Assembly (NCBI GenBank): GCA_033725935.1
Contig: MU867069.1
Location: forward strand, 186,001-250,000
Direction of reading: 5' to 3'
Source: Cladorrhinum sp. PSN259
Lineage: Eukaryota; Ascomycota; Sordariomycetes; Sordariales; Podosporaceae
DNA length: 64,000 bases
The notes beneath the pieces were generated by a model. That model was given only the letters and a program-made list of their open reading frames with translations, ran no database searches and was not told the origin of the DNA. A program made the translations under genes and the position numbers. Numbering within the stretch: the first letter of the stretch is position 1; the number at the start of each line of letters is the position of its first letter. Below are positions 24,568 through 35,390 of the stretch, in pieces.

Positions 24568-25891
24568 GTCCCGTTTTGTATTGTTGATAACAATGTTATG
24601 ATGTCGGCGGCAGTGAAGGTCTGACGTAGAGTGATGTACCCCGGATTGGAGGAAGATCGGCGATCGTTGGGCTATGACGCAGTTTGACACTTTGGCGGGA
24701 GTTGTTGGTGTAGATCATCGAGCGACATTTCTGCGGCCCTCCAAAACTGGGGCGCCATCTCTATATAGTGGTAGCAGAAATATCCACGGTATTTCGACAT
24801 CGATATCCCAACTGCCATCGCCCTTCCACATGGTAGTCACGGTAGTGTGTCAAAGTACCGAGACGTGCACCTCCGCCAGACTCCAGTGATTGGAGTCTTG
24901 GCAACCGGCCATGCCGCTGCCCGCCAGGTAGTGTGGCGCTCAATTTCCGCGGGACTGGATCAAATGGCGGCACCCAGCGGACGCCAAGCTCAGCTGTCGC
25001 ACTTTTCCCCAAAAACTATCCCACATTCCGCTTCGGCAGCGTCGCCGGTCAGTCCTTGCGGGGTCCAGATTGGCCGGGGTTTGGGTCCGTTGGGGGTGGT
25101 TTCATGCAAGCAGAAGGCCAGGGAGCGAGTTCTAGAACGGTCTGAAAGACAACCATTTTCACAACCGACGCTCCCCCTCCTCCGGTACATCTTCACGATC
25201 ACTCATCAGGAGTCAATCCGTGCCATCCCACCAATCCCGCTGTGGGCCCCATCCATCCTGTCGGGTCTCATCACATCCCGTCAGACCCGCATCGGGGTTC
25301 AGGCACCCATACCTTCTAGGGAGCTTCTTTCATGGAGGCTAGAAGGCACTTTGCTGAGTATTGATGTCCTGCATCATAATCATCATCAGACCATTTCCTG
25401 CATAAGTGGCTTTCAGCTCGGTGTACCGATAATTCTGGAGAAAGCGATGGCGATGTCCTCATGAAATTCAAAAGGAAAGCCCGGCTATCTCAATTGATAC
25501 CTGCCTCAATGTCAGACCGCTTTTTTGAGTGAGCGCTCGAGATGAGCTTTGCTCTGGAATTTCTTACTTTGAGGCAGCAAGTACCTACTTGGGTACATTT
25601 ATGGGGGGGGAACCGCGGCAAATTTCAATGTGAAGCAAGCTTCCCCAGACAAACAAAACTTGAAAACACTGTTGTTTCCCAATTTGATAATTCTCCTACT
25701 CTCCGTTTGCAACGTCTTGGGTTCCTTCCAAGACTTTTAGTTGTGTAATTTAGCCTGAAGTCATTAGAATCTGTCTTCAACTTCTCTGCAATTGAATCCC
25801 AATCTCCCCTCACATCACTGAATTCTTTGACGTGCTCATTCTTGTCTGTCTCTTGCATTGTTATCATCGCAGTATTGATACTTGTTCCATC
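24568..25891. other. Divergent promoter region
   Basis: The region lies between the coiled-coil gene (-) and the carboxylesterase homologue (+). It holds both promoters. The overlapping open frames are short and unsupported. Confidence 0.5.
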
Positions 25892-27669
25892 ATGAAGACT
25901 CTCTCTGCCCTCAATGCACTGATTGTTGCATCCCTTCCACATCTCGTCGCCTCTGTCGACCCTCATGTCAACCTGACATATACCCAGTACATTGGACAAC
26001 CTGCGGCTCTCGATGTTACAGAATGGCTGGGTATGCGCTATGCAGTTCCTCCTATCCGTCGATTACGATTTAGCAAGCCCCAAGATCCAGCTACCGCGTG
26101 GCAAGTCCCCGAGCTTGCAACCAAGGTAGGTAGAACTTGCTGGGCAATTTGAAATCCACCGGTGTCATTTGTTTCTAACAATGGCAACAGTACGGCGCTC
26201 GCTGCATACCAACCCGCGACTACAACTTTGACGAAACAGACGAGAAGACTTGGTCTGAGGATTGTCTCTTTCTCAACGTCTTTGCCCCAACCAACGCCAC
26301 GACTGAATCCAAGTTGCCGGTATTTGTATACATTCCAGGCGGCTTCTTCGAGATAAATGAGCCCTTTACCGTGAACGGGGCTGGCCTTGTGGCAGCAAGC
26401 AACCACTCAATCATCGTGGTCACCTTCAACTACCGCGTCGGCCCATTTGGCTTCCTGACTGGCGTCGATGAGCTACGCTTTGAGCAACCTTCGGGACTGA
26501 CGGCAAACAACGGCTTTCGGGATCAAATAAAGGCCTTGGAATGGGTACAACGGCACATTACTGAGTTTGGGGGCAACCCTGACCAAGTTGTCCTTGGCGG
26601 TTCAGGATCAAGTCTGAGTTGGCATCTGACAGCCAACGACGGAGACAACAGGGGTTTATTCCATGCCGTGGCAGGAGCATCCCCTTCCTGGACCAGTATG
26701 ATACCTCACTATCGCGACCTTCAGAATCAATACCAAGACTTTCTTCGAGGCATGGATTGCGAGTTTAAGGGGCAGCCTTACGGCGAGCCCGAATCCATCT
26801 GCATCCGCCTGAGAAAAACATGGCAAGAGATCCGGCGCTACAGTTATCTTCCCCGACCCGGCCATTCAACTGGCGACACTGGTACCCTCTGGGGTCCCGT
26901 CATTGACGATGATTTGTTTAAACGAACCCCATTCGAGGCTTTTGAGGAGGGAAAGTTTGCCAGAGTCCCTGCCATGTTCGGCGACACCACTCACAGCGGC
27001 CGAATGCTCGTCCCAACTGTCCCATTCATGGATACCATCGAGAAAGTTGACACGTTTTGGAAGAGCCGGTTTCCCTTCTTGAACACGGACGATCTCAAGA
27101 CACTCCACCAATGGTATCCCAGTCCCCACCCAAATCAAAATCAAACTGAATGCGGCCCTGGAGGCTGCCTGGGGGAACAAGTAAGCCGCGCATTTGGAGA
27201 GATGGCGAATCTTTGCCCTGCTATCTTTATCAACACCCACTTGCAAGCAAGAGGTGTCAAGCAGTCCTTCAACTATCGCTACGATGTGGCAGATCCAACG
27301 TACTCCAACATTGGGCTTGGGGTGCCGTACGGTATGGAGAATTGGGGGCTGTTTGGGCCGTCAAACGTACCACCAATGATTTTCAACTCACCAACACCCC
27401 AAAGCTACATGCCGGATGAACCCAACAGCTTATCAGTGCAAGCCATGCAGGCATACTGGACCAGCTTCATCCGAACCTTTGACCCCAATACATCACGTGC
27501 TCCCGGTTCGGTCGAATGGATTCCATATTCGGACTCCCACATGAGATTGCTGCTCGGCGGTGGTGGGCAAACAAGTTCGGAATGGATTAGCCCCAGCATG
27601 CTGCAAAAATGCTCCTTTTTCCTTGAGAAGATATATCGTTTTCTTGGGAATACTACAACCAGCGGCTGA
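25892..27669 (+). CDS. Secreted type-B carboxylesterase homologue with degenerate catalytic residues, two exons
   Basis: The CDS is join(25892..26125,26191..27669), 570 aa, with a 65-base intron (GTAGGT donor, CTAAC branch, CAG acceptor). A signal peptide of about 20 residues is followed by the whole alpha/beta-hydrolase fold of the carboxylesterase/lipase family: SEDCLFLNVFAP, the oxyanion-side FVYIPGGFF and RDQIKALEWVQRHI are all present and the length is normal. The active site is not. Where the family has GxSxG, residues 214-219 read GGSGSS and the segment is about three residues short. The acid in the NTDEG-like loop is replaced (DTTHSG, Ser347). The catalytic His of the HGxE motif is Tyr458 (GVPYGME). 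No frame break or stop is seen, so the protein is probably made. It may act as a non-catalytic binding protein, or the gene may be early in decay. Confidence 0.88.
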
Positions 27670-28351
27670 GGAGTAGGCAGAGAGATGTTTTCACACTTGA
27701 ATGTTTTTAATTGGTATTCTTGTATTCCCTCGAACCTAACAATCAATCCAAGTTCCCAAGCACGCGTTCTAAGAAATACCTTCTTGCTAGATATCTTGAT
27801 CAGAAAGTCTCAACAAGCATTGTGATTGCTGGGCAATCTTATTTTCAGGTCTTGGCGGACGGACGTTGCAGCCCAAAGTGTCAACGGAAGACTACGATCC
27901 GCCTTCCCGAGTCCACCCATTTCGGCTCCCGACCAAACCTCGACTTGATCAACGGTCCGAGACTGCTGGGATTTAGTCCACTTCCGGCAACCGGGTTTGG
28001 CTCTACCGCACCTCGGCGTCCACCTCTCTAGGAAATCACCCCAGCTCTCACAGCATGCGCACAGGGATGCGTGGATCAAGCAAACATCTCATCGTGGGCG
28101 ATGTCACGTTTCTCCACCACACGCGATGCGTTTCCCCAGGATTACCACTGCTAAGACTTCGGGAAAACGGGCCAAGAAGGCGGAGGGCGGACCTTTCGGC
28201 GAGAGCCGCATGTTCGCTTGGGCATGATCGTGGCGGACATGACGAGTTCATTAATGACCGACGACAGGTATAAAGGAGATGAGGGACGTCGTTGAGTTTG
28301 TGCTCGAACTTTTCCAACCCGTCTTTCAGTTTCAACGCCAAACGTCCAACA
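27670..28351. other. Intergenic region and cellulase promoter
   Basis: This is the upstream flank of the endoglucanase gene. CCCCAG, the reverse complement of the CreA/CRE1-type core SYGGRG, occurs at 28039-28044 and 28134-28139, and a TATAAA box at 28269-28274. Carbon catabolite repression of the cellulase would be expected, but this is inference from short motifs. No gene is seen. Confidence 0.45.
28269..28274 (+). promoter_or_regulatory. TATA box of the endoglucanase gene
   Basis: TATAAA lies 78 bases before the start codon, a normal distance for a strongly inducible fungal gene. Confidence 0.5.
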
Positions 28352-29606
28352 ATGAAGGCTTCTATCGTTGCTGGGGCCCTCGTCTCGGGGGCTGCTGCCC
28401 AGAGTGGTGCTTGGGGACAGTGTGGTGGTCAGGGGTGGTCCGGAGCGACGAAATGCATCTCTGGCTACACCTGCACCTTTGTCAACAACTGGTACTCTCA
28501 GTGCCTGCCTGGCGCTGCGGCTCCCACGACCACCAGCACGACTGCTAAGCCGACCACCTTGGTGACTTCGACCACCTCGGCCGCTCCCGTCACCAGCACC
28601 TCCGCTGCCCCAGCCAATGGAAAGTTCAAGTGGTTCGGTGTCAACGAGGCTGGCGCCGAGTTTGGACAGGATACTTACCCTGGTATTTGGGGGAAGCACT
28701 TTACTTTCCCTGATAACTCGGCTATTCAGGTGAGCATTTCCTGTCATTTATATCTTTCGAAATCAAAACTGTGCTAATATTGGTGTGTGTGTGTGTGTAA
28801 AGACGCTCATCAACCAAGGCTACAACACCTTCCGCGTCGGCTTCGCCATGGAGCGTCTCTCCCAAAACGGCCTGACGAGCAGCTTCGACAGCGCATACGT
28901 GCAGAACCTGACGCAGTCAATCAACTACATCACCAACGCCGGTGCTTACGCCGTTCTTGACCCTCACAACTTTGGCCGTTACTTTGGCAACATCATCACC
29001 GACGTCAACGCGTTCGGCACCTGGTGGACCAACGTCGCCAAGCTCTTTGCCCACAACTCGCGCGTCATCTTTGACACCAACAACGAGTACAACACCATGT
29101 CCCAGGACCTGGTGCTCCAGCTCAACCAGGCCGCCATCAACGGTATCCGCGCCGCCGGTGCCACTTCCCAGTACATCTTTGTCGAGGGCAACTCGTGGTC
29201 TGGCGCCTGGACGTGGAACACCACCAACAACAACCTCGTCGCGCTCACTGATCCCCAGAACAAGGTCGTCTATCAGATGCATCAGTACCTCGATGCCGAC
29301 GGATCCGGCACCGCTCCGAGCTGCGTCAGCACCGAGATTGGCGTGCAGCGCATTGTGGGCGCCACCAAGTGGCTTAGAGACAACGGCAAGGTCGGCATCC
29401 TCGGCGAATTCGCCGGCGGTCCCAACAGCGTCTGCCAGACGGCCGTCAAGGGCCTGCTGGACCACCTGAAGGCAAACTCTGATGTCTGGCAGGGTGCCCT
29501 CTGGTGGTCTGCCGGCCCGTGGTGGGGTGATTACATGTTTAGCTTCGAGCCTCCTTCTGGCACTGGCTATGTCAACTATAATAGCTTGTTGAGGCAGTAT
29601 CTTTGA
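28352..29606 (+). CDS. Endo-beta-1,4-glucanase, CBM1-GH5, two exons
   Basis: The CDS is join(28352..28729,28803..29606), 393 aa. Residues 1-16 are a signal peptide. Residues 17-52 form a family 1 cellulose-binding module (CGGQGWSGATKC, YTC, WYSQCLP). A Thr/Ser/Pro linker of about 35 residues leads to a GH5 (subfamily 5 type) catalytic domain. The acid/base is Glu221 in DTNNEYNTM and the nucleophile Glu328 in GILGEFAGG. The enzyme cuts internal bonds of amorphous cellulose outside the cell. Length and domain order match Chaetomiaceae-type EG2/Cel5A enzymes. The 73-base intron has a GTGAGC donor and ends in a GT microsatellite with an unusual AAG acceptor; the join restores the conserved AIQTLINQGYNTFRVGF. 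The start at MKASIV is fixed by the signal peptide. Confidence 0.95.
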
Positions 29607-29738
29607 GGTATGAGATGACGGGGGTGAGGGAGAAAACAATCTTCGCTGTATATACTTTTCTTTGGTAGGATGGTGGAATTAGTCGTCCTATTACATATAC
29701 TTGACATTTCAAAAGAGTAAATATTCTTTTTATATCCG

Positions 29739-32060
29739 TTATTCGGAGTCGTCTAGAATACCTGCTGTGTTTATGTTTACGCCCGCGAGAAGTTTTGCCA
29801 GTGCATCAGCCTCTTTACCGCGTCTGAAGAGGGTGCGACGCGCCTGCGGAGGTCTGGTAATCTCTCTGAGGGCAGCCAACATCGGATCCGATGGAGGAGG
29901 ACGACTTGGTGCAGCTGACGGTGTCGCTTTGTTCGTAGTCGACAGCTGGAACCGACCACGCGGACGAGCAAACACTCTGCTCAGAGCTACCTGAAGATCG
30001 CGGTCTGCCGAGTCGTTGGCAAACAGATCCGTCCCGGTCAAGATGTCCGGAGGGTCGGAGATTGGGCCAGGGCGAGGGAACTGATCATCGTCGGGGATAT
30101 CGTAGATCGGGATCCCGCTGACCAGTTCGGGTTCCTCGGGACCGGCTTGCCCGGGCTCGGAAAAGAAGCCGGCTGCCCACTGTCTGGTCTGATCATCTGT
30201 CTCGGATGGCCACTTCTGCGAGATTTTAAAAGTTATCATGTCCGACAGCTCCTTCAAGCTGGGTCGATGCTCCGGATCGTCACACATGCAGCACGTCACG
30301 GCCATCAGGAGGTCCCTGTCGACTTTGTCTTTGAAGTTGTCGTGCATCAGGTATCCCCCGTAAGACCAGGGGTCTCGTCGTTTTACTCGACCTGTCCGCT
30401 CGTCGGTGACGTAGACTTGTCCCAGCGAGTACGGGATCGGCTCAAGCGGAGCGTACATGCGGGTGACGAGGGTGAACATTACGAGGCCGAGCCAGTAGAC
30501 GTTTGTTCTCCAGCTGTATTTCCCTGCCGTTTTGGGCTTAGTTTTGGGATCGTATTCTCTGTCCGGGAGAGGGTTCCGGAGGTAGTCCCATTCCTCGTGG
30601 AACTGCTCGGGGGCCAGCCAGCCGTCAAAGGCTTTGCCGCACGTTCGGACCCCCCACATCATCTCTGCGTTTCCCTCTCTGTGGTCCTTCATTTCGTTCA
30701 TGAGGCCCAGGTCGGCTACTTTCATGATGGGGATCATGGTGTGCGCCTTGTCTCGGCCGACGTTGAAGTCCCCGACGAGAATATTTATGGGATCCAGGTC
30801 GAAGTGGACCAGATCGTTGCTCGTCTTGTTGGCGACGTCCCAAAAGGGAATCTGCTCGTCAAAATGTGTCCTGTCCCATTTCCCTCCCGTCTTTTCGTAT
30901 TCTTCTTTTCTCGCCAGCTTAGGCGGGTGAGCCATTCCCACCACCCCTTTGAACAGACAGTCAAACATCAGCCAGAGCGCCTTGTCCGAGAACCTGTCGG
31001 CCTGTCCCATTTTGCATATCCAGGAGTGCAAGTTGCCCCGTCCCATGACCTCGAGGAAGAGCGTCGCGGTGCTCTCCTCCAGCGCCTCTTCGTCAACCCC
31101 CATCGTCCGTTCAATAAACAAGTCATCGTCATCTTCGTCTTGCACTGGTATCACCCCTCTTCTTTCTTCGTCTTCTTTTGTTTCTGCACTACCGTCCAAC
31201 CCAAAACCACTCCAATCCTTCAAACCCCCCACAACCTTTTTCAAAGCCCACCGGGGACCTCCACCCAGGGCTTTTAACACCTGCCACTTATCCGGCTCAG
31301 ACGGCCGCGGCTCATACATGCCGTAATAATTCCCAAGTCCCCCCTTCCTTCCAACCGGCCGATTTCTCTTGCCTATCCTCTCATCATCATCATCATCACC
31401 ACTATCATGTGTCTCCCCTCTAGTCCTCTTCCTAACCCCCCGTCTTCGTCTTCCTTTTAACTCCCTGCTCTCTTTGTTGTCATCCACCCCCTTTGGCGGC
31501 TTCTTGATCGGAACCAGCTGCACCACGTGTCTGCTCCTCGCCAACAGCACATGGTTCTTTTTCTCCCCCTCAAAATCCTCCACCGCCTCAGGCAAGAAAA
31601 ACTTCACGACAATATCAAATCTGTGCTTCCGTTGTATTCCCCCTTTCAACTTCTCTTGCACGCTGTATAAAGCGGCCAAGCCCAGCCCGCCCCATCCTAG
31701 TACTTTTTTGAACACGAGATTATGTTCTTGGGTATCAATCACTTTTGGTAAATCGGCGACGAAGAAAGTTTGGGCGGGACCCATCTGGCGGGTATCAGCC
31801 CGCTGCTCGTGGGTCTTTTGGTAGGATTTGAAAAACCCAAAAGGGGGAAATTGGTCCGCGATCGAGGCGTTGTGGATGTGGTGGCCCTGCCAGTGTCCGG
31901 GCCGGGGAACGGGGACGGACTGCCAGGCTGGCGTGATGGCGGTGCTCGGGAGGTTGATCCAGTCGGACAGGCGGCCGGAGCGGTAGAGCCAGGCTTTGTA
32001 GGCTTCTCGCTGGCGTAGTTGCCGGAAGAGGGAGGGGTTTAGGGTTGGGTGTTGGTCCAT
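29739..32060 (-). CDS. Divergent fungal protein kinase-like protein
   Basis: Single exon, 773 aa. A kinase fold can be followed: glycine loop GWGGLG (122-127), ATP-anchoring lysine in VVKFF (Lys153), catalytic loop HFDLDPINIL (Asp421, Asn426), metal-binding DLG (Asp450) in place of DFG, and LAPEQF (482-487) for the APE motif. These residues could support catalysis, although the HRD arginine is Phe. Between the N- and C-lobes lies an insertion of about 140 residues (185-325) with strongly basic then strongly acidic runs, probably disordered. The first 110 residues and last 100 residues are outside the kinase core. It resembles fungus-specific kinase-like proteins found in pezizomycetes; its substrate is unknown. 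It is convergent with the endoglucanase, with only 132 bases between their stops. Confidence 0.85.
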   Translation of the reverse strand: MDQHPTLNPSLFRQLRQREAYKAWLYRSGRLSDWINLPSTAITPAWQSVPVPRPGHWQGHHIHNASIADQFPPFGFFKSYQKTHEQRADTRQMGPAQTFFVADLPKVIDTQEHNLVFKKVLGWGGLGLAALYSVQEKLKGGIQRKHRFDIVVKFFLPEAVEDFEGEKKNHVLLARSRHVVQLVPIKKPPKGVDDNKESRELKGRRRRGVRKRTRGETHDSGDDDDDERIGKRNRPVGRKGGLGNYYGMYEPRPSEPDKWQVLKALGGGPRWALKKVVGGLKDWSGFGLDGSAETKEDEERRGVIPVQDEDDDDLFIERTMGVDEEALEESTATLFLEVMGRGNLHSWICKMGQADRFSDKALWLMFDCLFKGVVGMAHPPKLARKEEYEKTGGKWDRTHFDEQIPFWDVANKTSNDLVHFDLDPINILVGDFNVGRDKAHTMIPIMKVADLGLMNEMKDHREGNAEMMWGVRTCGKAFDGWLAPEQFHEEWDYLRNPLPDREYDPKTKPKTAGKYSWRTNVYWLGLVMFTLVTRMYAPLEPIPYSLGQVYVTDERTGRVKRRDPWSYGGYLMHDNFKDKVDRDLLMAVTCCMCDDPEHRPSLKELSDMITFKISQKWPSETDDQTRQWAAGFFSEPGQAGPEEPELVSGIPIYDIPDDDQFPRPGPISDPPDILTGTDLFANDSADRDLQVALSRVFARPRGRFQLSTTNKATPSAAPSRPPPSDPMLAALREITRPPQARRTLFRRGKEADALAKLLAGVNINTAGILDDSE

Positions 32061-32629
32061 TTTGTATTTATTGTTTTTTAAAAAAATATAAATTTGTGAA
32101 GGGTTAAAAAAAAAGAGGGATTGTATAGAAAGAATACGCGGTTTTAAGAATAAAAACTTGTTTTGCGGCTCTTTCTTGTGGTGGTTACTATAGGAAGAAT
32201 CCAGAGTTGATCAGGTGGATGTTGAGGTTGGCGAAAAAACTTAAGCTACTACCTTTTGGACAGGTGCCGAACTGCAACAAAACACATTCTAGTTATAGCG
32301 GGAGAAGATGATTAAACAAAGGGCAGATTTGAAATTTTCTTAGATTGTTGCTATCCGGATTTGGTACGTAAACTGCTCAGAATAACAACAAACTCATCAG
32401 AAGAACAAAGAAAAATTACCACCACGGGCTTTTTACACTTTGATGAAACGTGAAAATCTCAACGTCATGTACAAGAATATATTATTTACTATGTTCTATA
32501 TTCCCGACGCCCTAAATACATCAAACCTTTATGTTCTCCGTTGGGCTTTCTTTTTAACCGTGACCATTCGAGGTTTTTTACTTTTCCCAATCCCGTATTT
32601 ATGTTTCCCTATATATACCCTGTACGTAT
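32061..32629. other. AT-rich intergenic spacer
   Basis: This is the upstream flank of the kinase-like gene and the 3' flank of the peroxidase gene. It has A/T-rich runs and no gene. Confidence 0.6.
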
Positions 32630-33873
32630 TTACTCCGCCTTCGCCTGGCTGACCCACTCGGTCTTTGCCTGAGGAAGAACGCGTGTGCAGTCGGTAAGGT
32701 TGTTGATGTTGTAGACGCCCAGCAAGCTGACGCGGACGTACTCGCGGGCGTAGTCCTAAAACAAAGACAGAAAAAGGGTTGAGTAAATGTCCAACGACAG
32801 AAAATAAAAAGGGAAAGATAGCTTACAAAGTTCCACCGACCCTGCCCACCAGGTCCAGCATAAGCCTTGAATGCAGGGAAGAGATGAGGATGCTGGGATA
32901 GAATAACATCGCTAGGAATGCGGAAGATATCGGGGGCGCCGCCATTCAGGGTCTGCGAGTAGAACAGAGTGTCCCAAACGCCGGGAGTGCTGTCTTGGGG
33001 GAACCCAAAGAAATTATCGTCGACGAAGCGCTGCTTGCTGGTCGAGTGAGCTCCGAGGAGAGCAGCGAGACCGACGGGCTCAATGGTCTTGGCACGGAAG
33101 AGATCGATGAGCTTGTCGGCAGGGTCAAAGGGGCTCGGGAGTTGACCGTCAAGAGCAGGGATGTGGCTGTCGCGGCGACCGACGAAGGAACGGATACGGG
33201 GGCCACTGAGTGAGAAAATAGGGGTTAGCTGCCGAGGGGAAAGATGTGTGTCGAAAACAGCAAGCACTTACAGAGGGCAAACAACAGTGCCGACATTGGC
33301 AGCCATCTGAATGAGATCGGCCATGCTGACTCCGTAATGGCCCCATTTACCGTACCAATGCTTCATCTGCTGAATGATTTCCTCGAGGCCGTGGTTGACC
33401 CGGTATCCAATCTCATCGGGCGCCAAAACAATGGAGCCATCGGCACCGCCAAAGTCCCCGGTGGCCTTGGACCATCCTGCAGCATCGTGGAATCCAAGAC
33501 GAATAGCAGCACGGGCGGCGTTGGTGCACTGCCCATCTGGAGCTCTGAATAGTCTCTCCATCTCCTCCGCAATATACCACCACACGCAGCAGGTGTCGCG
33601 GGCGCATGCGGCCGAGTGAAGAGGGGGAACGTTCGCGTAGTGCTCGTTGGATCGTGCGTCAGTGTTGTAAATAAGGATCGACTTGATGAGGAGAGCCACG
33701 GGACTGAGCTCCGAGTTATTCAGCCAGAGGAGATCTCCAATGAGCTCGTTGGACCCTTTGCAGTCTTGCTCCTTGAGGGTCTCGATAAGAGTCTCGTTCA
33801 TGCCTGGGTAGGCACGAGCCGCCGAGATCATGGCGGAACCGGCCCATGCTGCCACGAGGGAGGTCAACCTCAT
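32630..33873 (-). CDS. Secreted class II haem peroxidase, three exons
   Basis: The CDS is complement(join(32630..32755,32827..33205,33272..33873)), 368 aa. Introns are 66 and 71 bases, with GTAAGT and GTAAGC donors and CAG and TAG acceptors. A signal peptide ends near AARA. The haem pocket is complete: distal Arg125 and His129 in RLGFHDAAGW, the calcium site GGADGSIVL, and proximal His254 in EPVGLAALLGAHS. Such enzymes use hydrogen peroxide to oxidise phenolics, Mn(II) or lignin-related compounds outside the cell. Ascomycete members are usually generic peroxidases, and I do not see enough to assign Mn or lignin peroxidase activity. The distal His is about 50 residues further from the start than in basidiomycete precursors, so there is an N-terminal extension rich in Asn, Leu and Cys. 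I start at MRLTSLV, just before the hydrophobic core. Confidence 0.92.
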
Positions 33874-35390
33874 GATGATAGCAGTGTGAAGATCCTTGAG
33901 GAATAGAGGTTGAGGAGAGAATGGCAAAGAATGAGTGACGAGGGTGGGTTGAGTTCCGAGAAAGCACTCAGATGGCCAACCATTTGGTTCCAGATATATA
34001 CATCGCTCCAGGTAAATGGTCCATGTCGACCGTCCAGTAAGATGCCCTCAGATGATAATCTTTCCTAGCGTTGAGATATTCGAATCGCACCGTCGTCTTC
34101 CGGAGTCTGCTCTAGTTGCAGGATTCTTGGATTGGAATGTCGAGTCTTGCCATTGGCCTCGAGTCTGGCTTATCGGCGGCAACTTCCAGCAACGTTGCCC
34201 TTGTCTGTCGCTTCGAAATTTTTGTCCGATGGTCAAGCATGACCGTCGTTCTCAAAATCCGTAGGGACTCGAATCTCAGCGAGGACGACTGTGACGGCGT
34301 CGTCGAGGGCGGCGAGCGAGGGAGGATATCTGACTCGGAGCTAGGAAGGAGTCTGTGTGAGTTTGGGTCGTCAGCACTAGGCATGTTGGCGCAAGCAGTC
34401 AGGGTCGGTACGCGTGGAGATTGTGGGCTAGGGTACCACTTGTGTGGGTGGAGGGGGATAGACGCCATGGGAACTCCAAAGTGGGTTTGCTTGCGCCATC
34501 TGTGATTAGGCTTCACATAGAGCCCCATGATGACGATTATAATGTTGGAGGCTTTGATGTGTTTGCTCCAATTGGACGGCCTCAATTCGGAAATACCGAG
34601 CTGCAAAGTCAGGACTCGGACTGGAGGTCAACATTGTCCAGGCCGGGAAGCTTGAAGGTGTTTGGAACGTCGGAATGGAACTAATACTGCCGAATCATCC
34701 CGTGCTGTAACTGCGGGGAACACGCGGTCGTCGAAATCGCGTATGCGTAATATTGGAGCATCCAACAAGTGTTGAAAAACAGATCCAGAATTCAACTCTA
34801 AGTGTGGCGTCTTTATGCATGTCATCCATCGTTCGAATAAGGTGCTTGGAGGCTGCTCTGCAGCTCCAAGAGGCGTTTTATTTTATTTCTACTTCCCATC
34901 ATTTATCTGCACCTCATTGTCAGGTTTAGATATATACCCCACGGAGTGTCTTACCTTTCAAGGACCCCCAATATGAGGCTCCGGTGTCGTGTCTTACCAC
35001 GCATGCCGTGTCCTATCACATAAGACCTTGGGCCGATGATCGGTGAAACAAGAGCCCTTCACAGCCCCGGACCAAGAACCCTCAGAGAATGTCTTTGATA
35101 ATTACGAGGCGTTCACCCGTTGTAACACACAGACCGGCCGGGCGGACAACTTCAAAGGGGGCTTGGCAGTTACCGGCCACCCTCCCGACGATATGCCCCC
35201 TGATGCCCTCTTTGTTGCTTTGTCTGATAACACTGGCACCACACACTCCGGTCCGGCCACTTGGCCCGATTGGGTGTTGAATAAACATTTTGCAATGAAC
35301 CTCATAGCGGTCTACTAAACACTCTCTCATCCGCGATGTTATCCTCCAAATGTCTAAACATCGTTTTCTTGGGGTTGTCTCCCATTGACC
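33874..35390. other. Divergent promoter region of peroxidase and protease
   Basis: This 1.5-kb region lies between the peroxidase (-) and aspartyl protease (+) starts. A TATATAT element at about 33994-34000 sits roughly 120 bases from the peroxidase start. Small open frames overlap on both strands and are not supported as genes. Confidence 0.5.
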
